A DNA stretch of 64,000 nt from assembly GCF_000210295.1 (NCBI RefSeq), contig NC_026742.1, positions 186,001 through 250,000 of the forward strand, written 5' to 3'. Below, piece after piece: positions 32,159 to 42,155 of this stretch. The stretch's first letter is position 1. The number at the start of each line of letters is the position of its first letter. A program made the translations under genes and the position numbers. Origin of the DNA: Trypanosoma brucei gambiense DAL972 (Eukaryota > Euglenozoa > Kinetoplastea > Trypanosomatida > Trypanosomatidae). Under the pieces are notes generated by a model, which was given only the letters and a program-made list of their open reading frames with translations, was not told where the DNA came from and ran no database searches.

Positions 32159-34393
32159 TCACGCCTTCGTGTATAACGCCAGTGGTAGCCGCCGTAACAA
32201 ACGCTGAAGCAGCAGCTCGTGGAGCATCACGCGCCGAAGTGCCGTCACATCCTCTTGCGTGAAGGTTAAAGCGACGCCGTTGACAACACACCACGCCACG
32301 TGACACACAAAAACACCACAATCAGACGAATTCTGCTGTTGAGGTGCGACATCAAACCAACCATTTGTCGCGTCGTAACCGCAGCCGCTTCCAACTGGTG
32401 TGGCTACAGTCAACCTTCGTTGATCAGCAGCACCATTCACACGCGGTTGATAGCCTCTTTCAGCCTTAACGGTATGATTGCTATTAGCATCGTCACTATC
32501 ACACAAAATACGCCGCGCTTCCTCAAATGTGTGGTGAAGCGCCCCAAGCACAGTACTTCCTTGTGGCGCAGGGGCATTTCCGTACAGCAAACTGTCGTAA
32601 TATGTCCATCTATTTCGTTCCCAATCAAGTACGGCAAGTGTCCAGTGCGACTGCCACAAGTTGACAGGCACAAGCACAATGCGGGTGGTACCCGATTGCA
32701 AGATATGCCGACGCCTTTTCAGCCAACGGAGGACACCACTGTTTTGCTCAAGAGTTGGGAATCCGCCCGACGAGGGGTTCAAACCGGCATTTCCTATTCG
32801 CATCTCTTGCTGTACTTTGGCATAGAAATGGGTCCCCATAGACACCGCAGCTTCACAGCCAGCCCTCACATTATACTCGTCACAAATTAGTCCCAGGTAG
32901 GCGTTGATAATTTGGTCGTTTAACCACACGCCTGGTGCCAATGTCGACAACTGCCGGTACGTTATTGCTATTCCGCTCTTGAGTGACACAGCAACCCTCT
33001 CCTGCTCACCAAAGTTCTGAGATCGCGAGCTGTCCCATTTGCCCGTCGTTAGAGTTGTCTCAAAAACAGCTCTATCATCCTCGTCCTCGGCAAGCTCACA
33101 TATATATGCAGCCTTTCCACATTCGATGTGGCGACGTATGCCATGTGAAAGCGCCTTTGTCGCAACTAAACTTTTCGAACTTGGTTCCACTTTGGCGACA
33201 AGAGCGCGCATGACATACGACTCCAGAGCTCGTTGAGCCATATGATTAAAGAAATTTATGCGCTTTCTTGCCTCTACCTCAACAGCACTCCTCACAAAGT
33301 CGCCCAGTACGATCTCATAAATGTAACGCACCTTCCTGTCGGCATCTGTGTCAACGGCGCGCAAAAGAGTTTCGTTACTGTCGTAAAGAGCGCTGTACTG
33401 CTGCGGCCAGCGTGGGTAAAGGTGTTGGCGTTTTTCCTCTGCATCCATTGTGGCCGAAGTGATGCTGCCTCCCTTGCTGTCACCACGGAGTTTCCCTTCG
33501 ACGTCACGAAGGCAAGCGGCAAGTTTATCACCCCTTTTGTCGCGGATGCACGGACCAACATCCGCACCGTAGTTTTCGGCAGCATCACGGCACTGCCGCT
33601 TAAAGCTCGCCGCGGCTGCGCTCATGTGTTGTTCTCTCACCTGTTTAGGCCTTTTCGGTGCCTCCTTTCCCGATGTGGGAAGAAGTTGATCGTTAGTGCG
33701 CTCCATTATAAACCGGCCCCCACGGTCGTGCACCGGCTCACACATCAGAGACATTGGCTTTTCCCACTCAGAGAGGTACGGTGATGTGAACCGCTGCCGC
33801 ACATGACCAACAGAGTGGGTGCTCAGCTGCTCAACGGAATAGTGCTCGCTGCCCTCTATTTGTGCATCGGGAAGGCGATATGTTGCCCTCGCAGCAGGCT
33901 GTGAGATCTTCAGCTTTTGCCATTGCCGTTCCTTTTCACTCTCTGTGGTGATTTCCTGGGAATTATTGGGTGTAGTCCACGCAGCATCGCGTTCCAGTGG
34001 CGATAGTGAGTCGTCTGCCACGCTCACCGAGAGCGGAGTGTCCCGTTTATCCTCTGACAAGATGCACCGGAGCAAGCTTTCCATTCCTTTTGCGATAACA
34101 CTCGTTCCCATATGCCTGCTACTTTTTCCTTTCAGTCGTTTATGGGCACAAAGATGCCCAGATGGATATACATCACCAGCAGCGTCGTTAGCAGTGGCAC
34201 GGGATTGCTGCTGAGGTGGGGGCGAAGGAGTAACGCTTCTGCTGCCCGCTTCATTTGCCGGTCGCTGGCCCAGCGGAGGCGTGCAGGGATTCGTTCCAGC
34301 CTCACACGTCTCTTCTGAAGTTGTCGGGGCCCTGCGTGAGCGGTGTAAAGATGGCAATATCCATCCAGCGGCATTTAAAAGGATATCTGCCAT
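32159..34393 (-). CDS. SENP: SUMO-specific protease, SENP/Ulp1 family, 744 aa
   Basis: The C-terminal 270 residues form a C48 cysteine protease domain that cleaves SUMO precursors and removes SUMO from proteins. Visible signatures are LAPGVWLNDQIINAYLGL, the catalytic His in QSHWTLAVLDW (residue 583), Asp in WTYYDSLLY (residue 600), the oxyanion Gln in APQQQNSSDCGVF (residue 686) and the nucleophile Cys at 692. Spacing of His to Asp (17 residues) and Gln to Cys (6) matches yeast Ulp1. The N-terminal 450 residues are not conserved in pattern and are probably regulatory and nuclear-targeting. The ATG at 34391-34393 starts the frame. T. brucei is known to carry a SUMO protease of this family, and this is very likely it. 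Confidence 0.93.
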   Translation of the reverse strand: MADILLNAAGWILPSLHRSRRAPTTSEETCEAGTNPCTPPLGQRPANEAGSRSVTPSPPPQQQSRATANDAAGDVYPSGHLCAHKRLKGKSSRHMGTSVIAKGMESLLRCILSEDKRDTPLSVSVADDSLSPLERDAAWTTPNNSQEITTESEKERQWQKLKISQPAARATYRLPDAQIEGSEHYSVEQLSTHSVGHVRQRFTSPYLSEWEKPMSLMCEPVHDRGGRFIMERTNDQLLPTSGKEAPKRPKQVREQHMSAAAASFKRQCRDAAENYGADVGPCIRDKRGDKLAACLRDVEGKLRGDSKGGSITSATMDAEEKRQHLYPRWPQQYSALYDSNETLLRAVDTDADRKVRYIYEIVLGDFVRSAVEVEARKRINFFNHMAQRALESYVMRALVAKVEPSSKSLVATKALSHGIRRHIECGKAAYICELAEDEDDRAVFETTLTTGKWDSSRSQNFGEQERVAVSLKSGIAITYRQLSTLAPGVWLNDQIINAYLGLICDEYNVRAGCEAAVSMGTHFYAKVQQEMRIGNAGLNPSSGGFPTLEQNSGVLRWLKRRRHILQSGTTRIVLVPVNLWQSHWTLAVLDWERNRWTYYDSLLYGNAPAPQGSTVLGALHHTFEEARRILCDSDDANSNHTVKAERGYQPRVNGAADQRRLTVATPVGSGCGYDATNGWFDVAPQQQNSSDCGVFVCHVAWCVVNGVALTFTQEDVTALRRVMLHELLLQRLLRRLPLALYTKA

Positions 34394-35254
34394 TTTATGG
34401 TCACAAAATATGTCAGATAACGAAAAGGTAAATAAATAAATAAATAGCCGCTTCTACACCGTTTCCACAATTTGCACTACTACTTCGACCTGTGCTATCA
34501 GTTTCCGCAATGTTGAGGAGACTGCTACCCCACAGATGACCTACCGAACGGAAAGAAGTGGTGGAGAAATAAAGATGAACGAAACGTTTTAAATGAATCC
34601 CAAAATGCGGCACCACCACATGTAGCAATAATTGAGGCATATGTGTTCAACCCCCTCCTCCCTTCCCCCTGCGGAGATTTACTCTGGTGAACTGAAAATA
34701 ACAAATGAGACAAACACAGGGGAGTATCAAAAACATGGGTGGCAACAGGCACTTATCTCCCTTTTCCTTCGCTTTGGGGTCCCATGCACGCATTCACGCT
34801 AAACAACAAAAACACCTACCCTACGCGTATACATATACAAAAAAAAGAAAAGCGAGTATGAGGGGTGCGGCGACTGACTGCGCCACCAGCGCACTGCCAT
34901 TGCCACGGAAGTGTTTAAGAGAATGGAGCTTAATAAATTTTGCGGAAGAGCGAAGTAGGAACTATCGCGACCCACTCGCACTAAGCTCTTCGCTGTTACT
35001 CCCCTTTCCGACACCTTCGCTTGCCGCTTGGCGTTAAAATTCTCCGTATACAGAAGACCCAAACCACATTCCGATTTCCCTCTCTCTCTCTCTCTCTCGT
35101 ACTCATGTCGATTCACAGATATGTTTCCCTCACTTCAAAAACGGAAAACCTTTTAGATTGAAGGTGCAACGTACAATCAGACTAGTTAAACGCTTATTCT
35201 TCATGACGGTAACAGTAATGATAACAATAGTTTCTCGGACAATCAGGAGGTTTG

Positions 35255-35290
<36 letters not shown>

Positions 35291-36691
35291 CCATAAACAT
35301 AAAGCAAACTATGAAATAAAAAGTGAAAAGTAAATGGAGGGAATAGCAAAAGCAACCTGCACCCACTCCCTCACTAATGTTAAGTTGCATCATCGAGCAA
35401 TATGACACATCACCTTGCCCTTCTTTTCCCTCCCTTTTAGTAACCTGTGAAGTGAAGTTGCGGTCCGTCAAACTTTTCCCCCCCACCCATCACATTCATC
35501 CCTTACGCGACAACAAGGGCTAAAAAGCAAAAAGGGAACTATAGCTAAAATCTGGCTACCTCCACATTTGCACAGACACAAACACACACGTGCACACGCA
35601 CACATTGGGTAACACGCAACCGAGAAAACGGCATAAAAAGAAATAACTCAGTACATAAAAAACCACAAGTGACATAAAGCAAACAATCAAAATTACAAAT
35701 ACACAGGTGCATATCACACGGGTGTATCCGCGTATGTTGCCCTTATATTCAACACAATGCGCGTCAACAATCCTCTTGTCTCATGCAGGAAGCGGCACTG
35801 GTGTGTAAACATATCTGCCCCATACTCCCTCCTCAGTAAACGAGCGTGAGGAGGAATGGTCAATACATCTCGGATGAACACACATCAGCGTCCCCCACAT
35901 ATGCCTCGACAGAGGAGCACAAGTTTTTAAGTGTATGTAAACTATTGCGTACATCACTTTACAGTTTCAAACAGTCAAGTGTATCACATGAGCGCACCAT
36001 TCGAGAAACCCCTCATCCCTCACTTGCCCTAAAGGGCATAAAGAATTGTGAAGGATGAAGAACTAGCAGACAGTAAGAAACGCACAGAGAGAAGTTTTGC
36101 GACCACCTCAACGTCATGTTTGCCGCATTTATAACAAGCACCATTGGATACAGCAGATCACACCTTCACTGCCAACCAATGCGCCGTGTGATGCAATGCG
36201 TTTGTATGTATGTGCACTTATGTAAGGGAAAAGAAGGAACATAATAAAAAGTTGCAAAGAGAGAACATATGTCGCCCGTCACATCCAGGTGTTGCAGGAG
36301 GTCGGTACCACCCACTACAGGAAAACGAAGAGAACATTGGCATAAAACATGGCAACGGTAAAAGTCAAACAAACAAACAAACAAAAAGAAAAGAAAAATA
36401 AAAATAAAAGGCGATCGACCAAAAGTACCCTTTCCCCACCATAACTCGTCCTTGTGGCAATCCTCTGGACAGGGCTGACTAGCGCACGTCGCATGCCGAC
36501 AAGAGATAAGAAGGGTGAAGGATCTGGGAGGGAAGAAAGTAAGAAAGAAAGTAAAAAAAAAAAAAGAAAGGCCGTTGTGAGGATGTAGAAAAACTCAGGT
36601 ATCACAGTTGCGGACACATTTTCATCTTGTTTTCACAGTACCAACTGTGACAGCGCCTGCACATCAGTCCACCTTCAGCCACTGCTTTGCA
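34394..36691. other. 2.3-kb gene-free region
   Basis: No supported gene. Contains (TA)n at 35257-35286, a (CT)n/(GA)n tract near 35079-35099 and many A-rich runs. It should hold the 3' UTR of the acylated kinase ending at 36692 and the 5' UTR of the SUMO protease. Several small frames were examined and none combines an ATG, a near acceptor and a protein-like sequence. Confidence 0.6.
35257..35286. repeat. (TA)n microsatellite
   Basis: Fifteen AT/TA units in the gene-free region upstream of the SUMO protease. Confidence 0.9.
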
Positions 36692-39031
36692 TCAATTGAC
36701 AACTCCTGTGCATTCTTCAACGCTTGGCAATAGCGGCAAACCACAGGCAAGTGCCGCCGCCTCAAAGTCTGTTTCTCTCCATGGACTTTCAATTTGTCCA
36801 CTCCGCACCGCCTCAGCTGCCCAATGACCCAGCAGAAAATACCTGTGCTGGAGCAGCTCCACCACAGTAGGCCGCTTTGCTGGCACGCGCGAGAGGCAGC
36901 GGCGCAGCATTCCGCGACACTCTTCTGATAGTTGCTGGGGAAGTGGAACGTCGTGAAAGTTGTCCTCAACGTAGTTTTTGATGTTATTCATCCACATACG
37001 GCTCAGTTCAGCACCCGCCAATCGTTTGCGCGACTGACCTGTGTTCCCTGGATACAGATCCTCATACAGAGCACCGCGCGGCGTCGCAAGCTCAATAAAT
37101 GTCATCGCAAACGCGTAGACGTCGCTGGCAGGCGTCAGTACTCCACTTCCCATGCTTTCAGGCGCAAGATGCGGCACACTACCCAGAAGGTGTGACACGT
37201 CTTCCTTTTCGCTCAACAAAACTGATCGTATACGACCATAGTGACCCAACTTGACGAGAATTTTGCTCTTACGATGGTACACATCAGCGGAGGAGTGGAT
37301 ACTGCCATCTCCCGTTCTTTGTTGACCACAAACAAGAACAGGTGTGGGGTGCCCTCTAGAACTGAGCAGACCCCTCGCTTCCACTTCTCCTCCACTCCTG
37401 ATGTATGCTGTGGTACTATTCTCTGCAATGCTACCACACTCGGCGAAGGACAGAGCATGTGGAAAGGCATGTGTACTGCTAACAGAACCATCTTTAGCAA
37501 CCTTCCCCCCTTTAAACAACCCGTTGGTGCCGAAATTAGTGCCTTCCACACTGGAATTGGAAGATGGAATAGAAACCACCTCACCGTCAATGTATGAGCA
37601 ATCCTGGATGAGGTGCTTCACTTCATCGTCTACCCAATGACTGCAGCCGCTATCGCAGTCATCACACTCTGTTCGAGCACGATTTGCCACAATGCTGACA
37701 GCCCTTTCCCCCCGCCGTAGTATTGGATCCGTTCGCTGGCTCCCATACGGCTCATTTTTTGCACCACCGACAGACCTGTGGTGGACTGTGGGCGTCCTCT
37801 GCCTGAAGCTACGGCCAGTCGCCCTCTCCGCAGCGTTTCGTCCTTCGCAGTGCCCGGCACTTCCTTCTGCACGCGATGCGCTAGGTTCGGTGCCAGTGAG
37901 GAAGTGGGTGGCATCGGTAGTGGTGCTTATCAGCGCACGGGAAACTGCGCGTGATGACGCCTTATCGAGACGCCCAGCGGGAATGTCAGAAATGTATGCC
38001 GGGTACGCAGTACCGTACACGCGGCTAATCGGGTTACTAATGAATATATTCTTGGCACATAGGTCACCGTGAGGTATGTCTGCTTCATGAAGGACAGCCA
38101 ATGCAAGGAGCACCTCACGCATATATGCTCGCACCGTGAGTTCATGCATATAGGCTTTACCAAATTTATCTGGAACCTCTTTCAGTAGAACATCACGAAG
38201 CGTCCCGTACTTCGCGTACTCCATGTAAACACGTAGCTTAGCATTCTTTTGAGGCAGATCGACGCTAAGTGCAGGGTTTTTCAACAAAACAAGAGGATCA
38301 GCACAAAAAGGCAACGTCCTTGATGCCGCTTCAGCGCAACTAGTAGATACACCACCGCTTCCCTTATCCGAGTTATCTGGTACTCGCTCAACCAAAAACA
38401 CCTTCAGCAACCGGTTGTTGGATTTCAAGTGACAGAGGTGTTCTGCTTCCTTTACCAGCTGCTCAGAAGTGGCCCAACTGAGATTTTTCATGGAATACTC
38501 TTTGCATGCAATAAGATATTTCATGTGATGATCACTCCCTTCATCAGTACGGTCCCCCTTTTCTCCCGCACCCTTCCACAAACTTCTGGGCACCGTACAC
38601 ACCGTCATATCTGCGAGTGTTACATCGCTAAACATGCCCCGTCCCACCTGCCGTTCCAAAGCCCTCATGTGATACATTGTTAGCCTATTTGGCTCTCTTG
38701 CCACCGCAACGGTCAACTCACTTGTTTTCCTCATTAACCCATTACCATTTTGTATTCCCTTTTCATCCCCAGCTCTCGGATGGATCGAGCTGCGATGCTT
38801 CTCAATACGGGCTGGTTCATCAATCGGGGCGCTGTAGCGTCGGCAGCCTTCTTCCAGTTGCTTGTTGTACCACTCACACAAGGAAGAGGAAGGAGAGTAA
38901 GGAAGCACAACACTGTCATCCTCTTCTTCCTCTAATCGCCTCACACCCTTATGCGCCCCGCTCCTCCTGCAGCAAACCCCAACAGCCCACCCTCCATCAT
39001 GGCTCTTCGTGGTGGAAGTGTTGCACCCCAT
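36692..39031 (-). CDS. atypical protein kinase with N-terminal acylation signal, 779 aa
   Basis: The first ATG (39029-39031) gives an N-terminus of MGCNTSTTK, a textbook dual acylation signal (Gly2 myristoylation with Ser6, Cys3 palmitoylation). This suggests membrane or flagellar membrane attachment. The kinase domain starts near residue 130 with a glycine loop (QVGRGMFSDVTL), the lysine strand LIACKEYS and a Glu-containing helix (LVKEAEHLCHL). The catalytic loop reads HGDLCAKNIF at 321-330, keeping Asp and Asn but losing Arg. About 270 residues of insertion separate it from LGHYGRI (residues 596-602), where DFG should be; the metal-binding Asp is absent. LAPESMG and DVYAFAMTFIELA follow. 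Activity is therefore doubtful. Upstream codons of the open frame run through a dinucleotide repeat and contain no ATG. Confidence 0.82.
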   Translation of the reverse strand: MGCNTSTTKSHDGGWAVGVCCRRSGAHKGVRRLEEEEDDSVVLPYSPSSSLCEWYNKQLEEGCRRYSAPIDEPARIEKHRSSIHPRAGDEKGIQNGNGLMRKTSELTVAVAREPNRLTMYHMRALERQVGRGMFSDVTLADMTVCTVPRSLWKGAGEKGDRTDEGSDHHMKYLIACKEYSMKNLSWATSEQLVKEAEHLCHLKSNNRLLKVFLVERVPDNSDKGSGGVSTSCAEAASRTLPFCADPLVLLKNPALSVDLPQKNAKLRVYMEYAKYGTLRDVLLKEVPDKFGKAYMHELTVRAYMREVLLALAVLHEADIPHGDLCAKNIFISNPISRVYGTAYPAYISDIPAGRLDKASSRAVSRALISTTTDATHFLTGTEPSASRAEGSAGHCEGRNAAERATGRSFRQRTPTVHHRSVGGAKNEPYGSQRTDPILRRGERAVSIVANRARTECDDCDSGCSHWVDDEVKHLIQDCSYIDGEVVSIPSSNSSVEGTNFGTNGLFKGGKVAKDGSVSSTHAFPHALSFAECGSIAENSTTAYIRSGGEVEARGLLSSRGHPTPVLVCGQQRTGDGSIHSSADVYHRKSKILVKLGHYGRIRSVLLSEKEDVSHLLGSVPHLAPESMGSGVLTPASDVYAFAMTFIELATPRGALYEDLYPGNTGQSRKRLAGAELSRMWMNNIKNYVEDNFHDVPLPQQLSEECRGMLRRCLSRVPAKRPTVVELLQHRYFLLGHWAAEAVRSGQIESPWRETDFEAAALACGLPLLPSVEECTGVVN

Positions 39032-39053
39032 CACGATCAACCTACCTTCTCTA

Positions 39054-39103
<50 letters not shown>

Positions 39104-39988
39104 CGTGTTTATATTTATGTAAAAACCTTTTTTTTCCTGGTACCTTCGTGGGGCCGCAGAGTGGTCACAGAACAATCCGCTCCCTTCTGCCCACTCGCGT
39201 ATGGTTGAAAGGGGTTCACGGTTACTGCCTCGCGGTATTCCTTCCGCGCCGGGGAATTTTTTTTTTTCTGTTGGGTAAGTTCCCAACCACGACTTTAATA
39301 GTTTACCTCACGTGGCCCCTTCTGCGACTCCGAAGTTACTTTTAATTGGGCAACCAGGTACGAGGCAAGAGATTAAATCAAGAAAAGAGTGGAAATGGTA
39401 AGAAAATTACGTAAATGAGCGGAGACTGGTAATATTTTTAAGCACCATCGAGCCCAGGGCCAAAACGAATAAAACCGTAACTGAGGTGAAGAAGAAAATC
39501 CAGCAAATATTTGGATGAATGAGAACTTTCTTTGTCCTCTCCTCCACTGCCCCAAGCGTCCTGCCCGTACAAATTACATGTCGAGATGCACACCGGACAA
39601 ACAGGATATAAAAGAATGGAAATTAAAGCATTCAGGTATGTGAAAATAAAATAATGAAAAGTAAAAAGGTGAGAAATACTCTAACAGTGCAAAGGAGCTT
39701 CCACCACAAAGAAGTCTGTAAATGCATCTGAATGCCTAAATGATGCAAGGAAAGCAACGTAAGTAAATGTTAATAATAATAATAAACAAGGAAACGAATT
39801 TCACACACAAAAAAAAATAACAGAAAATCAATAGAACAAATGACACGACTAGTGGTGACGTGCGATAGTCAGTGCTTTAGCCAAGAAAGGGATAAGTGTG
39901 ACCACGAATGCAACCGTGTCGCATCATATCTCGCCCTCACTTCATGTACCACATTTTCTATGTTAAGTGTTGCTACAAGCTACTGCAT
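39032..39988. other. intergenic region
   Basis: Contains the dinucleotide tract next to the kinase start and A-rich sequence beyond 39600. No gene seen. Confidence 0.6.
39056..39106. repeat. compound (TA)n(TG)n microsatellite next to a start codon
   Basis: About 15 TA units followed by about 10 TG units. It ends only about 25 bp upstream of the ATG of the acylated kinase, reading (CA)n(TA)nG on the coding strand with an AG at the boundary. Confidence 0.9.
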
Positions 39989-41140
39989 TTATCGCTCCCT
40001 CACGTCTTCCTCTTGTTGGATAGAACTTAACACAAGTGACAGCAAGCATTCTTGCTGACCTGCTGCCGTGTCATCGTCGCCGGGCCCTTCAGATGCAGTA
40101 GCTGCACCGGTTCCATCACATGAAGCGTTCCGCAACACTGTAAGTGCTTTAGTCCTCATGTTGCACCAATGCGCTTCGTTTTGTTCTCGCTGCTGGCGCC
40201 GGTTTACAAGCACATTGCTCGTGACACGGGCTTTCTCGCGCATCTCCTCGCAGATTACATGCGAGTACCACTTATAGATACTCCGGGTGCTGTTATGATT
40301 AAGTGAGATGTTATCGAACTTCCATTCTTTTGCAAGACATTGTAAGGTAGCTGGAGTGTCAAGCGTCTGTAGGAGCGACAACGATTGAACCGCGGCAGCA
40401 AACCCAGCCCCCGACTCTTCTCTCCTTTCGACCGCGCGACTAACAAGGTACTGCACAACTTCAGAAAAATCTCTCGACGTAAAAGGTAAAGGAGATCCAA
40501 GAGGTGCTTGCACATTCAACCGTTCTGTACCGTTCCCTGTACAATTTATAAATTCCCTTGCAACCCTAACGGTAAGAGAGAGAGCTTCTCCCAGTCGCCG
40601 CTTCCGCTTCAGTTGAATTCCATGTTTCGCGATAACAGGCAATGTTTCAACAAGTCTTTCCGCATGCACTACCGCTGCTGCACGCTCAAGGCGGGACCTG
40701 AGCTCAGACAGCTTTGTGGTGACTCGATAGTAAAACCCGTCGACGACATGAGGATTGAACCACGAATTAATGACATACTGTTTCCATAACGACGCCAGCA
40801 GTAGCTTCCGTGCCATAAACTGTGATTCCCGTAACCGATACGCCGACATGGCTTGCATTCGCTCTGCTTCATGTCTGTAATATGAAGGAGCAGAGGCCTC
40901 AGGGTTGGCGGCAACGGATAAAGGTAAGGGGAGATGATACACGGTAGGTGCGGTATCAGTGCCTTTGCGTCCAGCAAGTGGCACCTCCTCACGGTGCAGT
41001 TGTGTTAATAAGTGGTGCTGTGACGCAGCTGTAGAACGGCGCAACTGACGGTATTGGGTGTGCATAATCGTGGCCGCCTCCTCAAGCCGCAGCAACGCGC
41101 CCTTTATAGAATCATCAATGCCCCGACTGCCATGGTTCAT
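39989..41140 (-). CDS. conserved-looking hypothetical protein, 383 aa
   Basis: Starts at the ATG at 41138-41140. The sequence is mostly helical with many Arg/Glu heptad-like stretches (residues 10-50, 85-185, 290-335) and no membrane segment. Residues 95-135 (MQAMSAYRLRESQFMARKLL) are notably Met/Arg-rich. The C-terminus is acidic and Gln-rich. No family recognised. Possibly a structural or mitochondrial matrix protein, but nothing in the sequence decides this. Confidence 0.7.
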   Translation of the reverse strand: MNHGSRGIDDSIKGALLRLEEAATIMHTQYRQLRRSTAASQHHLLTQLHREEVPLAGRKGTDTAPTVYHLPLPLSVAANPEASAPSYYRHEAERMQAMSAYRLRESQFMARKLLLASLWKQYVINSWFNPHVVDGFYYRVTTKLSELRSRLERAAAVVHAERLVETLPVIAKHGIQLKRKRRLGEALSLTVRVAREFINCTGNGTERLNVQAPLGSPLPFTSRDFSEVVQYLVSRAVERREESGAGFAAAVQSLSLLQTLDTPATLQCLAKEWKFDNISLNHNSTRSIYKWYSHVICEEMREKARVTSNVLVNRRQQREQNEAHWCNMRTKALTVLRNASCDGTGAATASEGPGDDDTAAGQQECLLSLVLSSIQQEEDVRER

Positions 41141-42155
41141 GTGCCACCACTCACCACTTTCTTTTTTCCTTGCCTTCCAGAGTTACGCCGCACACCCGCA
41201 CACAGGGAACGGTACGTGAAATTTTTCTTTAGTACGGTTGTGAAGCCTGCTCTTTTTCCTCACACCCTTGTAAAGTGAAAGGCGTGAGGAGTGATGCAAT
41301 TTAAAACTCTCTAACCTCAGAGACTCAACCTGCACACGGTGTTCCTGGTGGAGAAATTGCTATTTATCTACATATATATATGTATATATTGTGAGTAAAC
41401 AGGTTCGATATGGTAGAGATATGGCGTATTTAAAGGGGGGAAATACAAGAAAACAGCAGCTTCCACCAAGGGAGGGAAATGATAATCAATTTCTTTCAGT
41501 AAAAGTCGGTCAGTTCATCAGGATTTGAGGAACCTCATCGAGTAAGGGGGACAACAAACCTTCCCGGTAACCTTTTTTCTTAATTTTTTTCTCTTGGCTT
41601 GTTAAATGGAGTCGCTACGCTCGTTCAGGAAGAAAATAACATGACAACGATCATTAAGTGTTTAAGAAAAAATAGTAACGGTACAGCGTACGCGAAACAC
41701 TAAATATTTATGCACTCATCCAAAAACCGTGAAGGGTCGAAGACCAAGGTCAAGGGGCACCAGACCTCAGTTAAAAAAAAGAGGAGTACAGTAAGGTCCA
41801 AAAATGAATGCTGATACATGCAGCTCGCCTCCTCACAAACACATGCGGCGGGTGCCAAAACGAAAAGGATAAAATAAGCACATCAGATGTATCCATAAAA
41901 TGGAATGCGTATGGATGGTGTGTATTTGTCTGTTTGCTTACGATTTTACTTGTCGAAGCCAGATATATTCACTTGTGTATGTGCGTGCAAAGGAATGGGG
42001 TAAATGCTGTGCATACAGCCATAATGTCCCTCTTTACTCCTCTCCACACTAAACGTAAACGGCTACTGAGCCGTATCCGCCATTTGCCACACCACCTGTG
42101 ATCATCACTCCGCACACGCGGCATGTGATACACATGATGTTAATTCATGTGCATT
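41141..42155. other. intergenic region
   Basis: No gene supported; a 97-codon plus-strand frame at 41808-42101 has no protein-like features. The region should hold the 3' UTR of the PQ-loop gene. Confidence 0.6.

Noticed and set aside
34799..35116. Minus-strand frame of 105 codons upstream of the SUMO protease
   Set aside because: No ATG near its start; the nearest ATG is in another frame and stops after about 38 codons.
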